The position numbers were made by a program, and so were the translations under genes. From Salinibacterium sp. (GTDB lineage: Bacteria; Actinomycetota; Actinomycetes; Actinomycetales; Microbacteriaceae): 64,000 nucleotides of DNA. Positions within the stretch are counted from its first letter, which is position 1; every line of letters begins with the position of its first letter. The notes beneath the pieces are model-generated. The model did not search any database, was not told the DNA's origin, and worked only from the letters and a program-made list of their open reading frames with translations. This document shows, one piece after another, positions 32,569 through 40,930 of the stretch. The stretch spans positions 434,001 to 498,000 of the forward strand of contig JADGNA010000008.1 in NCBI GenBank assembly GCA_015234465.1, read 5' to 3'.

Positions 32569-34794
32569 GTGACTTCCGCAGACGCAAAGCCCACGACAGA
32601 CGCCAGCCCCGCAGCATCCGCCCCGCCCGCGATGACCACGACCGAGCCGCCCGTCGCGCCCAGACGGCCGATCGAGCGCACCCACCACGGCGACACCTTC
32701 GTCGACAACTACGAGTGGCTGCGCGAGAAGGAGAGCCCGGAGGTCGTCGCGCACCTTGAGGCCGAGAACGCCCACACGGATGCCGCGACCGCGCACCTGG
32801 CCAGCCTGCGCGAGAGGCTCTTCCAGGAGATCAAGGGCCGCGTCAAGGAGACCGACCTCGGCGTGCCCGTGCGCGAGGGCGACTGGTGGTACTACAGCCG
32901 CACGGTCGAGGGCCAGCAGTACGCGCTGCACTGCCGCGCCCCGATCGCGGACCCCGACGACTGGACAACGCCCGCCCTCCCCGACGACGGCTCCGGCCTG
33001 CCGCGCGAGCAGGTGCTGCTCGACGACAATGCCGAGGCGGAGGGCCACGACTTCTACTCGCTCGGCAGCTTCGACGTGTCGGGCGACGGTTCCCTCATGC
33101 TGTGGGCGGTCGACACGGTCGGCGACGAGCGCTACACGCTGCGACTGCGGCCCCTGGCGACGGATGATTCGGGCGACAGTCACCCCGAACCATCCGAGGT
33201 TCCCGAGCCCATCGACACCCCCGCGCCGCCGCCCGAGGAGGTCATCGAGGGCATCGCGCCCGGGGCCTTCTTCGACGCAACCGGCCGCTACATCTTCTAC
33301 ACAACGGTCGATGAGGCTTGGCGCCCCGACACCGTCTGGCGGCACGAGGTGGGCACGCCGGCCAGCGCAGACGTCAAGGTGTTCCACGAGCCCGACGACC
33401 GCTACTGGGTCGGCGCCGGCCTCACCCGCAGCCGCCGCTACATCGTCATCCAGTTGGGCTCGAAGATCACGAGCGAGGCGCTCCTGCTCGACGCCGACAA
33501 CCCCACGGGCGAGTTCCGGATGGTGTGGCCGCGACGCGAGGGCGTCGAGTACTCGGTCGAGCACGCCGTGATTGACGGGGAGGACCGGCTGCTCATCGTG
33601 CACAACGACGGCGCCCTGGACTTCGAGCTGGTGGATGTCGCGGCATCCGACCCGCTCGGCGAGCGCCGCGTGCTCGTGCCGCACCGGCCGGGCATCCGTC
33701 TCGAGGATGTCGACGCCTTCGCGACCCACCTCGTGCTCGAGTACCGGCGCGAGGCGCTGCCGCGGGTCGCGATCGCGCGCCTCGGAGGCGGTACTCAGCC
33801 CGTATTCGAAGAGCTTGACTTCGACGAGGAACTCTTCTCCGCCGGCGCCCGCGGCAACCCCGAGTGGACCCAACCGACCGTGCGCTTCGGCTACACGAGC
33901 TTCGTGACCCCGAGCACGGTGAGCGAGTACACGGTCGCGACGGGTGAGATCCGCGTGCTCAAGCAGCAGCCCGTGCTGGGCGGCTACGACCCCGCCGACT
34001 ACGTGCAGCGCCGCGAGTGGGCGACCGCCGAGGACGGCACGCGCATCCCGATCTCTCTCGTGCACCGCCGCGACGTCAGCCTCGAGAACGCGCCGACCCT
34101 CCTCTACGGCTACGGCTCCTACGAGCACAGCATCGACCCCGGCTTCTCGATCGCGCGGGTGAGCCTGCTCGACCGCGGCGTCGTCTTCGCGGTCGCGCAC
34201 GTGCGCGGCGGCGGCGAGATGGGCCGCGACTGGTACGAGCACGGCAAGACCCTCACGAAGCGCAACACCTTCACCGACTTCGTCGCGTGCGCGCAGCACC
34301 TCGTCGACACCGGCGTGACGTCGCCGGAACGATTGATCGCCGAGGGCGGCAGCGCGGGCGGGCTCCTCATGGGCGCCGTTGCCAACCTCGCGCCCTCGCT
34401 CTTCGCGGGCATCGTCGCGGCGGTTCCCTTCGTCGACCCGCTCACGAGCATCCTGGATCCCGAACTGCCGCTGACCGTCGTCGAATGGGACGAGTGGGGC
34501 AACCCCCTCGCCGACCCGCAAGTTTACGAGTACATGAAGTCGTATTCGCCCTACGAGAACGTGACGGATGCCGCATACCCGCGCATCCTCGCCGTCACGA
34601 GCTTCAACGACACCCGGGTGCTCTACGTCGAACCAGCCAAGTGGGTCGCGCGGCTCCGCGAGGTGGGCGCCCCCGTGCTGCTCAAGTGCGAGATGGAGGC
34701 GGGTCACGGCGGCGTGAGTGGACGCTACAAGGCGTGGCAGGAGCGCGCGTGGGAGCTCGCGTGGATGCTCGACGTGTGGGGCATCCGTGACTGA
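32569..34794 (+). CDS. ptrB: Prolyl oligopeptidase-family serine peptidase (oligopeptidase B, S9A)
   Basis: 741 residues, the expected size for protease II. The N-terminal beta-propeller (about 90-450) is followed by the alpha/beta hydrolase domain. Catalytic Ser lies in AEGGSAGGLLMGA, Asp in SFNDTRVLY and His in EAGHGGVSGRY. RGGGEMGRDWYEHGK is the family signature before the nucleophile. There is no signal peptide. It cleaves short peptides, typically after basic residues. GTG 32569 follows GAGGG closely. The stop overlaps the GTG proposed for the next gene. Confidence 0.95.
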   Translation: MTSADAKPTTDASPAASAPPAMTTTEPPVAPRRPIERTHHGDTFVDNYEWLREKESPEVVAHLEAENAHTDAATAHLASLRERLFQEIKGRVKETDLGVPVREGDWWYYSRTVEGQQYALHCRAPIADPDDWTTPALPDDGSGLPREQVLLDDNAEAEGHDFYSLGSFDVSGDGSLMLWAVDTVGDERYTLRLRPLATDDSGDSHPEPSEVPEPIDTPAPPPEEVIEGIAPGAFFDATGRYIFYTTVDEAWRPDTVWRHEVGTPASADVKVFHEPDDRYWVGAGLTRSRRYIVIQLGSKITSEALLLDADNPTGEFRMVWPRREGVEYSVEHAVIDGEDRLLIVHNDGALDFELVDVAASDPLGERRVLVPHRPGIRLEDVDAFATHLVLEYRREALPRVAIARLGGGTQPVFEELDFDEELFSAGARGNPEWTQPTVRFGYTSFVTPSTVSEYTVATGEIRVLKQQPVLGGYDPADYVQRREWATAEDGTRIPISLVHRRDVSLENAPTLLYGYGSYEHSIDPGFSIARVSLLDRGVVFAVAHVRGGGEMGRDWYEHGKTLTKRNTFTDFVACAQHLVDTGVTSPERLIAEGGSAGGLLMGAVANLAPSLFAGIVAAVPFVDPLTSILDPELPLTVVEWDEWGNPLADPQVYEYMKSYSPYENVTDAAYPRILAVTSFNDTRVLYVEPAKWVARLREVGAPVLLKCEMEAGHGGVSGRYKAWQERAWELAWMLDVWGIRD

Positions 34795-35734
34795 TGCCCC
34801 CTCTCCCAACTGCGGAGTCGGCCCTCCTAATTCAGGAACGGCCCTCCTGAGTTCTGAAACCAAACTCCTGAATTGTGAAAGCCAACTCCTGAATTGGGAA
34901 CGCTGGCAGCGGCGCGAGCGGGAGCACCAGGAGCGGGCCGACGCGCTGACCGCCGGGTGGCGCGCGCGGCAGCAGTCAGGCGCGAAGCATCCCGTCGACG
35001 ACTTCCTCTTCACGTACTACCCGGTGCGCCCGTCGGCCCTGCGGCGCTGGCACCCGGGCGCGGGCGTCACACTCGAGGGCGCCGCGACCGAGGACCGCGC
35101 CACCTGGAAGTGGTACCGCGTCGAGGGCGACGACGTGCGCGTCGACACGGCGTCGTTGCTCGAGAAGCGCGAGTCGAGCATCCGCTTCATCGTGTCGCTG
35201 CTGCAGAAGACGGCGAACCGGCAGGCGAACTTCGGATGCTTCGGGCTGCACGAATGGGCCATGGTGTACCGCTCAGACGAGACCCGGCACGAGGTGCCAC
35301 TGCGGCTCGGCGGCACGGGCACCGATGAGGTCGTCGAGGGGCACCGCATCGCGTGCAGCCACTTCGATGCGTTCCGTTTCTTCACGCCCGAGGCGGTGAG
35401 CCGAAACCGGCTTGCGCCGAGCCGCGAGAACCAGCCCGACCTCGAGCAGCCGGGCTGCCTGCACGCTGGCATGGATGTCTACAAGTGGGTCACGAAGCTC
35501 GGCCCACTCGTGCCCGGCGAGCTGTTGCTCGACGCGTTCGAGCTGGCACGCGACATCCGCCAGCTCGACATGCGCGCGTCGCCGTATGACCTGCGGGAGT
35601 GGGGCTACGCGCCGGTCGCGATCGAGACGGCAGAGGGCAAGGCGGAGTACGTGCGTGAGCAGCGCGGCTTCACAGAACGCGGCAATGCGCTCCGGGAGCG
35701 GGTCATCGCGGCGGTCGCGCCCGTGCTGGGCTGA
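34787..35734 (+). CDS. Conserved actinobacterial protein (often labelled 3-methyladenine DNA glycosylase), repeat-encoded N-terminus
   Basis: About 315 residues from GTG 34787, which overlaps the peptidase stop. The main body (HPVDDFLFTYYPVRPSALRRWHPG, then QANFGCFGLHEWAMVYR, HFDAFRFFTPEA, DVYKWVTKLGPLVPGELLLDAFELARDIRQLDMRASPYDLR) is a conserved actinobacterial family. I recall it being annotated as a 3-methyladenine DNA glycosylase, but I see no helix-hairpin-helix or known glycosylase motif, so that name should not be trusted. The first 38 codons include four in-frame 21-bp repeats (34819-34902) encoding LLS/LLN-type heptapeptides. The true start may therefore lie further in, at the repeat boundary. 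Confidence 0.75.
   Translation: MTDAPSPNCGVGPPNSGTALLSSETKLLNCESQLLNWERWQRREREHQERADALTAGWRARQQSGAKHPVDDFLFTYYPVRPSALRRWHPGAGVTLEGAATEDRATWKWYRVEGDDVRVDTASLLEKRESSIRFIVSLLQKTANRQANFGCFGLHEWAMVYRSDETRHEVPLRLGGTGTDEVVEGHRIACSHFDAFRFFTPEAVSRNRLAPSRENQPDLEQPGCLHAGMDVYKWVTKLGPLVPGELLLDAFELARDIRQLDMRASPYDLREWGYAPVAIETAEGKAEYVREQRGFTERGNALRERVIAAVAPVLG
34819..34902. repeat. Four tandem 21-bp CTCCTGAATT units inside the 5' end of a gene (family C)
   Basis: Units at 34819-34839, 34840-34860, 34861-34881 and 34882-34902 share the core CTCCTGAATT followed by a GAA-containing tail. The period of 21 keeps the reading frame, so they are translated as four heptapeptides in the gene at 34787-35734. Three near-identical units follow the same gene at 35750-35812, so the gene body is bracketed by the same repeat in the same orientation. 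Confidence 0.85.
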
Positions 35735-35749
35735 ACCATCTACTGTGGC

Positions 35750-35812
35750 CCAACTCCTGAATTAGGAAAGCCAACTCCTGAATTAGGAAAGCCAACTCCT
35801 GAATTGGGAGAG
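35750..35812. repeat. Three tandem 21-bp CTCCTGAATT units (family C) between convergent genes
   Basis: Units 35750-35770, 35771-35791 and 35792-35812; the first two are identical and the third differs at two positions. They fill the gap between the 34787-35734 gene and the DarT-like gene (stop at 35815, minus strand). Units are contiguous without spacers, which excludes a CRISPR array. Confidence 0.9.
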
Positions 35813-35814
35813 TG

Positions 35815-36705
35815 CTAGCCCCGCACGAACCAGGGCGGGTACACGGCAACGCGGATGTTGACGCCCGCGTCGGCCAGCACCGCCTTGACCTCGTCGCGCG
35901 CCTTGGAGTTGGCGACGCCGATGAGGGAGATCGCCTCGATCGGCACGGGCCCGGCAACGAGCAGTTCGACGCCGGCGAGGGGGCGCTCGTCGCCGTCGAG
36001 CGCCTCGATCGCGATGAGTCGACGCAGTTCGCGCCGCAGGGCGACGGGGTCGGCGGTCATGGGCGCGGTGGCGGCGGATGCCTCGTCGAGCGCAAGCACG
36101 AGCGGTGCCGCCTTCTCGATCTCGGCGACGGTCGTGGCGAGCATGACGTAGTCGCCGACCGAGCTCGTGCGCGCGGCCGCGCTGAGGCGGGGGTCGGGAG
36201 TGCCCGAGCGGAGGTCGCCCCACAGCCCCGATTCGGGCGTCGCGAAGAAGGGCACGCAGTCGGCGACGGCGCTGGCTGCCGATTCCTCTGCCTCGACGGC
36301 ATCCGTGCCGGTCTCGGCCGATGCCGCGAGTCCGGCGGCGGCGTGCGCGGGCGCGGTAACCGCTTCAGGGAGTGTCGCCGCGCGCCGCTGCTCGCGGTGC
36401 GAGGGCGAACTGATGTCGACGCTGGGCTCGACCGAGTTCGCGGGCAGGAGCGCGCCCCGCTCGGCGATGCCGGCGAGGTTGCGCACATGCGTCAGGTGGA
36501 ACACGCGGTGCGCCTCGACGTTGATGGGCTTGTCGACGGGGGCTCCCGCGGCGCGCTTCGCGATCGCGGGGCGCGCGGGACGAGGGGCCCCTGCGGCGGC
36601 GCGGGGCGTGCGGGCCTTGGTGACCTTCGGCGGTGCAGCGGGTGCGGGCTTGGGCGAACAGATGTCGCAGAGTTCTTTATCGAGTCCGTGGATGCATTCG
36701 CTCAC
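35815..36705 (-). CDS. Orphan DarT-like ADP-ribosyltransferase domain protein (DUF4433)
   Basis: 296 residues. An N-terminal Cys/His cluster (CIHGLDKELCDIC) and an Ala/Pro-rich linker (about 20-58) precede a DarT-like domain: VFHLTHVRNLAGIAERGALL (68-87), ADCVPFFATPESGLW (148-162), GVELLVAGPVPIEAISLI (245-262, with Glu247 in the position of the catalytic Glu) and VYPPWF near the end. DarT enzymes ADP-ribosylate thymidine in single-stranded DNA using NAD. An Ala-rich insert (about 108-147) replaces part of the usual loop. No DarG macrodomain antitoxin gene is adjacent, so it is either an orphan or has a non-toxic role. GTG start at 36705. Confidence 0.75.
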   Translation of the reverse strand: MSECIHGLDKELCDICSPKPAPAAPPKVTKARTPRAAAGAPRPARPAIAKRAAGAPVDKPINVEAHRVFHLTHVRNLAGIAERGALLPANSVEPSVDISSPSHREQRRAATLPEAVTAPAHAAAGLAASAETGTDAVEAEESAASAVADCVPFFATPESGLWGDLRSGTPDPRLSAAARTSSVGDYVMLATTVAEIEKAAPLVLALDEASAATAPMTADPVALRRELRRLIAIEALDGDERPLAGVELLVAGPVPIEAISLIGVANSKARDEVKAVLADAGVNIRVAVYPPWFVRG

Positions 36706-36792
36706 GCCGGGGGGCCTTTCGTCTCGGCGTCCGCTGGGGCTGCGGCTGCCACTTCCAGAGTACGCGGCCCACCGACTCCCCGGCGACCGGGC

Positions 36793-37485
36793 TCAGGCGC
36801 TCTTGGCCTGCGCGGCCTCTCGGTAGGTGGCGGTGACGAGGATGGGCATGTGGTCTGAGGTGCCCGCGGGGAGGGTCTCGACGCTTGAGATGTCGAGCCC
36901 CATTGAGGTCGCGAGGTCGAAGTGCCCGCGGAAGAACTTGTAGCGCGTGTAGGTGCGCGTGTCGCTGAGCGTGAGGTCGTAGCCGTTCTCGCCGACCCGC
37001 CGCGTGAGCTGGTTCTTGAATACGGGGTAGTTGTAGTCGCCGACCATGAGTGTCGGGAGCCCCGGGCCCATGGCGTGCAGCTGCTCGTGCGCGACCCGGA
37101 TCTGTTCGCGTCGCAGCGAGTTGAGGGCTGTGAGCGGGGCGGCATGGAACGACGCGACGACGACCTCGCAGTCGTGCTTGAGGTCCGTGAGGCGACTGCC
37201 GAGCAGCCGCTCGTGGGCGGGCTTCAGGAGGTGGTCGTGGAGCGACTTCTTGAGTTCGAATGCCTTCGTCTCGGTCGCGGTGAAGCGATCACGACGGTAG
37301 TAGACGGCGAGGCCGAGCCGGTTGCGCCTCGTGGCGTCGGCGAGATGCAGGCCGCCCACTTCGGCGGGAAGTTCGGCGGTGTCTGCTTCCTGCAGGCACA
37401 TCAGGTCGAGGTCGTGTTCCTCGGCGAGTGCCTCGATCTCCCCCACCGCGCGGTGCTTGCGCAGGTTGTAACTGACGACTTTCAC
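36793..37485 (-). CDS. Endonuclease/exonuclease/phosphatase-family protein
   Basis: 230 residues of the EEP superfamily. MKVVSYNLRKHRA carries the metal-binding Asn, DLMCLQEADT the catalytic Glu, LMVGDYNYPVF the Asp/Asn pair and GTSDHMPILVTA the C-terminal Asp-His. Likely a Mg-dependent phosphodiesterase or nuclease with no signal peptide. The start is taken as GTG 37485 because GAGGA lies 5 nt upstream. A TTG four codons earlier would overlap this ribosome-binding site. Substrate not predictable. Confidence 0.85.
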   Translation of the reverse strand: MKVVSYNLRKHRAVGEIEALAEEHDLDLMCLQEADTAELPAEVGGLHLADATRRNRLGLAVYYRRDRFTATETKAFELKKSLHDHLLKPAHERLLGSRLTDLKHDCEVVVASFHAAPLTALNSLRREQIRVAHEQLHAMGPGLPTLMVGDYNYPVFKNQLTRRVGENGYDLTLSDTRTYTRYKFFRGHFDLATSMGLDISSVETLPAGTSDHMPILVTATYREAAQAKSA

Positions 37486-37536
37486 TGCATTCCTCAATTG
37501 CCGGTGTTGCGGGACGGAGCTGGAGTGGCATCCACT

Positions 37537-38346
37537 CTATTCCGGTGAGGTGGGTGCTTCGTCCCACCCAGTTCGGGGCGTGCTGCAGCTCTCGGTGAAG
37601 ACATATTGGGAGGGCAGCTTGCGCTCGTGGCTGGTCCAGTCGATCGCGGGGCGGCGCTTGTCTTCCGGTAGGTATCCGAGCCGGTAGACGGCCATGAGTT
37701 CGAGGTCGTCGGGCACTTCGAGCAGTTGTTCGATCTCGGCCCAGCGCCCCGGCACCTCCATGGGGAAGGAGACGAATTGGATGCCCATCCCGAGTTCGAC
37801 GGTCGCGAGCCAGACGTTCTCCATCGCCGCGCCCATACTGAAGACCGAGTAGAAGGAGGACAGCTCGCCTGGCCGGTATTCGCTGCGGTCGAGCAGCACG
37901 GCCATGAGCAGGGGTGACCCTGCGACGAGCTTGCGATTCTCGGCCCCGAGTGTCTGCGGCACGTGCAGCGAGTTCATGAGCTTCTGGCCGCGCGGTGTGA
38001 ACGCCTGCGAGGTGAAGGGGCGAAGGGCCGCCGGCATCCGGTCGAAGAGCATGCCGCTGCGCTTTTCGGCCATCTCCTTCTTGGAAAAGCGGAAGTAGGG
38101 CTTGTAACGCTCGAAGAAGGTGCCGTTCGACATGGCCTCGGTCATGCTCTCGCCGCTGATGCGTGCGATCGTCTCGATCGTGTCGCGGTTCTCGATGAGC
38201 ACGAACCGCCAGGGCTGGGAGTTGAGCTGCGAGGGCGCGCGGCCGGCGAGTTCGACGAGCAGTCGCTGGTGCTCCTCGGAGACGGGGTCGGGCAGGAACG
38301 GGCCGTTGGTGGTCTTGCGGCGGCGGATGGCGTCGAACAGTTCCAC
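37537..38346 (-). CDS. Nitroreductase-family protein
   Basis: 269 residues. [54 protein letters not shown] is the FMN-binding N-terminal region of nitroreductase-like flavoproteins, and [31 protein letters not shown] follows. An internal segment ([28 protein letters not shown]) is longer than in classical NfsB. The substrate is unknown. GTG at 38346 overlaps the upstream stop by one base (TAGTG), so it is coupled to the membrane protein gene before it. Confidence 0.88.
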   Translation of the reverse strand: MELFDAIRRRKTTNGPFLPDPVSEEHQRLLVELAGRAPSQLNSQPWRFVLIENRDTIETIARISGESMTEAMSNGTFFERYKPYFRFSKKEMAEKRSGMLFDRMPAALRPFTSQAFTPRGQKLMNSLHVPQTLGAENRKLVAGSPLLMAVLLDRSEYRPGELSSFYSVFSMGAAMENVWLATVELGMGIQFVSFPMEVPGRWAEIEQLLEVPDDLELMAVYRLGYLPEDKRRPAIDWTSHERKLPSQYVFTESCSTPRTGWDEAPTSPE

Positions 38347-38855
38347 TACCCGCGCCGCTTCCGTGCCGCTGCGGGCGCCGTGCGCTTCTCCTTGCGCTTC
38401 TTGGCTCCGGCAACTCCGGCGATGACGCCGGCGACCACATAGAAGGGCGCGGCGGTGAGGGCGACGATCGGATGCAGCGGGCTGCGGGCATCCACCGCGG
38501 AGAGGAGACCCAGCGGCACGAACGCGGGAAGCAGCACCCACGACGCGAGCTTGCCCTTGTTCTTGCGCTTGTTGCCGGCCCCCTGGGGGCGCACCGGGGG
38601 AAGACTCGCGCCGGCCTCCCGCCCCGCGATGACTCCCCGCGGCTTGCGCGCGATCGCGCTGCGGGCGGAGAGCACGAGCGGGCCGAGCCCGTTCCAGACC
38701 ACGAGCCCCGTGAGGCCCAGCGTCGAGATGTAGAGGGCGTGGTGAAGCCAGCGGGCGCTGCTCGTGTCGACGACCTTGGTTGCGACGCCGAGGCCGAGAC
38801 TCGCGTTTGCGGCATAGCTGATACAGGCGGCTGAGGTGAGCTTTGCGGTGTCCAT
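38346..38855 (-). CDS. Small membrane protein, 169 residues
   Basis: I do not recognise a named family. There are hydrophobic segments at about 8-25, 38-60, 108-125 and 133-150. Between them is a positively charged cytoplasmic loop ([14 protein letters not shown]..., GNKRKNKGK), and the tail is strongly basic ([18 protein letters not shown]). ATG 38855 has GAGGAGGAC upstream, a strong ribosome-binding site. It is co-transcribed with the nitroreductase gene and divergent from a MarR regulator. Confidence 0.8.
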   Translation of the reverse strand: MDTAKLTSAACISYAANASLGLGVATKVVDTSSARWLHHALYISTLGLTGLVVWNGLGPLVLSARSAIARKPRGVIAGREAGASLPPVRPQGAGNKRKNKGKLASWVLLPAFVPLGLLSAVDARSPLHPIVALTAAPFYVVAGVIAGVAGAKKRKEKRTAPAAARKRRG

Positions 38856-39030
38856 GTCCTCCTCATGATCGACTCGAACGCCCACCGTGGAGCATTTTCC
38901 CGGCTGGCGTTCAGGCAAGCGGGCTCCCTCGGCATTTCCCGGTCGCCCTCTGGAACAACCTGCAATACAGTGCACGCAGGTGGGCCCTCCCGCCCCACCG
39001 CGCTCACGCCGCGCTCGAAGGAGCCTGAAG

Positions 39031-39474
39031 ATGGACAACACCAAGCTGCCCCCGCCCTACCGCACGCCCCGCCTGCGCAGGCTGCTCCACGTCCACAGCA
39101 CGCTCTGGTACGAGCACGTGTCCACAGAGATCACCTCCGTGCAGTACGTCGTGCTGTGGTGCCTCCACCACCACGGCGATCAGCCGCAGCGGGAGCTGCT
39201 CAGCCTCGCGCAGATCGACAAGTCCTCGCTCGCCGAGCTGCTGCGCCGCATGGAGCAGCAGGGCAACATCACGACCGCGAGGGACCGCGACGACAAGCGA
39301 TGCAAGATCGTCTCGATCACCGAGAAGGGGCGGCGCATCCACGACGAGCTCTCGAGTGGTGCAGACCTCATCAACGACATGATGGCGAGCGGACTGACGG
39401 CGGCTGAGCTGAAGCAGTTCGACGCCATCCTCGAGAAGCTGCTCACCTCCGAGGTCATCCGGAGCGTCAACTAG
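39031..39474 (+). CDS. MarR-family regulator (tandem paralogue 1)
   Basis: 147 residues. The winged-helix core contains TSVQYVVLWCLHHHGDQPQRELLSLAQIDKSSLAELLRRMEQQGNITTARDRDDKRCKIVSITEKGRRI. Helices on both sides make the MarR dimer. ATG 39031 has AAGGAG upstream. The next gene is a close paralogue sharing the exact recognition-helix stretch DKSSLAELLRRME. It is divergent from the membrane-protein/nitroreductase pair, a likely target set. Confidence 0.92.
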   Translation: MDNTKLPPPYRTPRLRRLLHVHSTLWYEHVSTEITSVQYVVLWCLHHHGDQPQRELLSLAQIDKSSLAELLRRMEQQGNITTARDRDDKRCKIVSITEKGRRIHDELSSGADLINDMMASGLTAAELKQFDAILEKLLTSEVIRSVN

Positions 39475-39556
39475 CCGCTTGGGCGCCTGCCACTACAGTG
39501 ATCGAAGATCGTCCGTACACGTGACGGCCGATCAGATCACGATGAAGTGGGGGAAC

Positions 39557-39988
39557 ATGACGGCACCCGTCCCGTACCGCAGCCTCGCCATCAGGCGCGC
39601 GCTCCAGACCCACACGGCCCTCTGGCATGAGCACGTCTCGAGCGAGACCACCTCCGTGCAATACGGGGTGCTCTACTTCCTCAACGAGCACGGCGAGCTC
39701 GGCCAGCGAGAGCTCATGGACCTCACGCAGCTCGACAAGTCCTCGCTCGCGGAACTCCTGCGCCGCATGGAGGGCCAGGGCAGCATCGAGACCCGTCGCG
39801 ACGGCGACGACAAGCGCCGCAAGACCGTCACCGTGACACGGCAGGGCAGGGAACTCTTCGAGCACCTGCGCCCCGCCGCGCTCCGGGTGAATGAGATGCT
39901 CACCGGCAACCTGAGCGACACCGAGACGCAGTCGCTCGACCGCCTACTAGCGAAGATCGTCAACGACGGGGAACGGGCCGCCAGCTGA
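39557..39988 (+). CDS. MarR-family regulator (tandem paralogue 2)
   Basis: 143 residues. TSVQYGVLYFLNEHGELGQRELMDLTQLDKSSLAELLRRMEGQGSIETRRDGDDKRRKTVTVTRQG aligns along its whole length with the upstream MarR paralogue, including an identical recognition helix. ATG 39557 (MTAPVPYRS) aligns with the start of the paralogue. An ATG 15 bp earlier is possible, and the GGGGG at 39549-39553 lies between the two. The identical DNA-reading helix implies similar operators, so the two may form heterodimers or cross-regulate. Confidence 0.9.
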   Translation: MTAPVPYRSLAIRRALQTHTALWHEHVSSETTSVQYGVLYFLNEHGELGQRELMDLTQLDKSSLAELLRRMEGQGSIETRRDGDDKRRKTVTVTRQGRELFEHLRPAALRVNEMLTGNLSDTETQSLDRLLAKIVNDGERAAS

Positions 39989-40918
39989 TCAGGTGAAGCG
40001 GATGCTCGACTGCAGCCGTGTGCGCACCTCGAACAGCTCCGTGCCGCCGATGAGTGGCGCGTCGGCAAGGTCGCCCCGCAGCACGCCGGGCAGGCGCGAA
40101 CGCTGCACGACCGCACTCGTGACGCCGCGCATCCGGCCGACCGTCAGGGCCTCGTCGATCGCTTCGTCCGGCACGACGACCACGAGGTTCGTGAACTTGA
40201 CCTTGGCGGCCCTGGCGACCGACTTGGCGCGCAGCGACAGGGAATGGAGCGGCCGCTCCCCCGGCGCGAGCGCCTCGCCCACGATCTCATTGCGCTTGAC
40301 CCGCACGGGCGAACCCCAGTCCTCAGACTGCACCGCGAAGAGCCCGCTCGGCCCGAGCACGACATGGTCGAGCTTCGACGCCCACGGGTCGCCCGCGGCA
40401 TCAGTCGCCACGTCGTGCCACACCGTGTAGGCGATGCCGAGCTCGGCCGCCTGCGCCGCCGTCGCCTCCTCCGCGAGCGCGTTCGCGAGCAGGTGACGGA
40501 TGTCGCGGGGCGCCGACCGCACGAGTGCGGGGTCATACGGGTCTGGCAGGGCGGCGCCTCGGCCGGCCCACTCGCGCATCAGGTCGAGGTAGTGCTCGCG
40601 GCTGAGTCCGCCGGGGTGCCCGTAGGTGCGCGCCTGGGGGCGGCTCTCGGAGGTTCGCCGTGGCGCGGCGGGAGCCCACGTCGCAGTGCTCTGCGCGGTG
40701 CGGCTGGGGCGTCCGCGGTCATAGGCCGCCCGGTCGGCTGGCGTGCCGAGCTGTTCCCACGCGCGCTGCACGTCGTGGAAGCGCTTGGCGTCGCCTCCCG
40801 TGTCGGGGTGCGTCTCGCGCAACATCCGCCGGTATGCCTTGCGGAGCTCGTCGTCGCTCGCGGTCGGCGCGACACCGAGCACCTCATAGGGCGACGGGTT
40901 CAGCGGGCTGGGTGGCAC
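39989..40918 (-). CDS. DnaJ-domain protein with C-terminal NERD nuclease-like domain
   Basis: 309 residues. A J domain occupies about 10-70 (PYEVLGVAPTASDDELRKAYRRMLRETHPDTGG, with the HPD motif at 37-39). After a linker, residues about 140-250 resemble a NERD domain (ELGIAYTVWHDVATDAAG... DHVVLGPSGLFAVQSEDWG). NERD is a nuclease-related fold in which Asp and Glu/Gln residues usually bind metal. A J-domain/NERD pairing suggests DnaK recruitment to a nucleic-acid substrate, but this is speculative. GTG start at 40918, 12 nt after the DUF2207 gene on the same strand. Confidence 0.8.
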   Translation of the reverse strand: MPPSPLNPSPYEVLGVAPTASDDELRKAYRRMLRETHPDTGGDAKRFHDVQRAWEQLGTPADRAAYDRGRPSRTAQSTATWAPAAPRRTSESRPQARTYGHPGGLSREHYLDLMREWAGRGAALPDPYDPALVRSAPRDIRHLLANALAEEATAAQAAELGIAYTVWHDVATDAAGDPWASKLDHVVLGPSGLFAVQSEDWGSPVRVKRNEIVGEALAPGERPLHSLSLRAKSVARAAKVKFTNLVVVVPDEAIDEALTVGRMRGVTSAVVQRSRLPGVLRGDLADAPLIGGTELFEVRTRLQSSIRFT

Positions 40919-40930
40919 CGATCCAGAGTA

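Noticed and set aside
32365-35013. 882-codon open frame on the minus strand opposite the prolyl oligopeptidase
   Set aside because: It is a GC-bias shadow: the plus-strand genes have complete catalytic motifs, while this frame is a low-complexity Val/Ala/Arg/Gly sequence with no domain.
34787-35734. Product name 3-methyladenine DNA glycosylase
   Set aside because: No helix-hairpin-helix, AlkA or Tag/MPG motif is visible; the name appears to be inherited from database annotation as I recall it.
35750-35812. Tandem repeat considered as a CRISPR array
   Set aside because: Units are 21 bp and contiguous with no spacers, and no cas gene is near.
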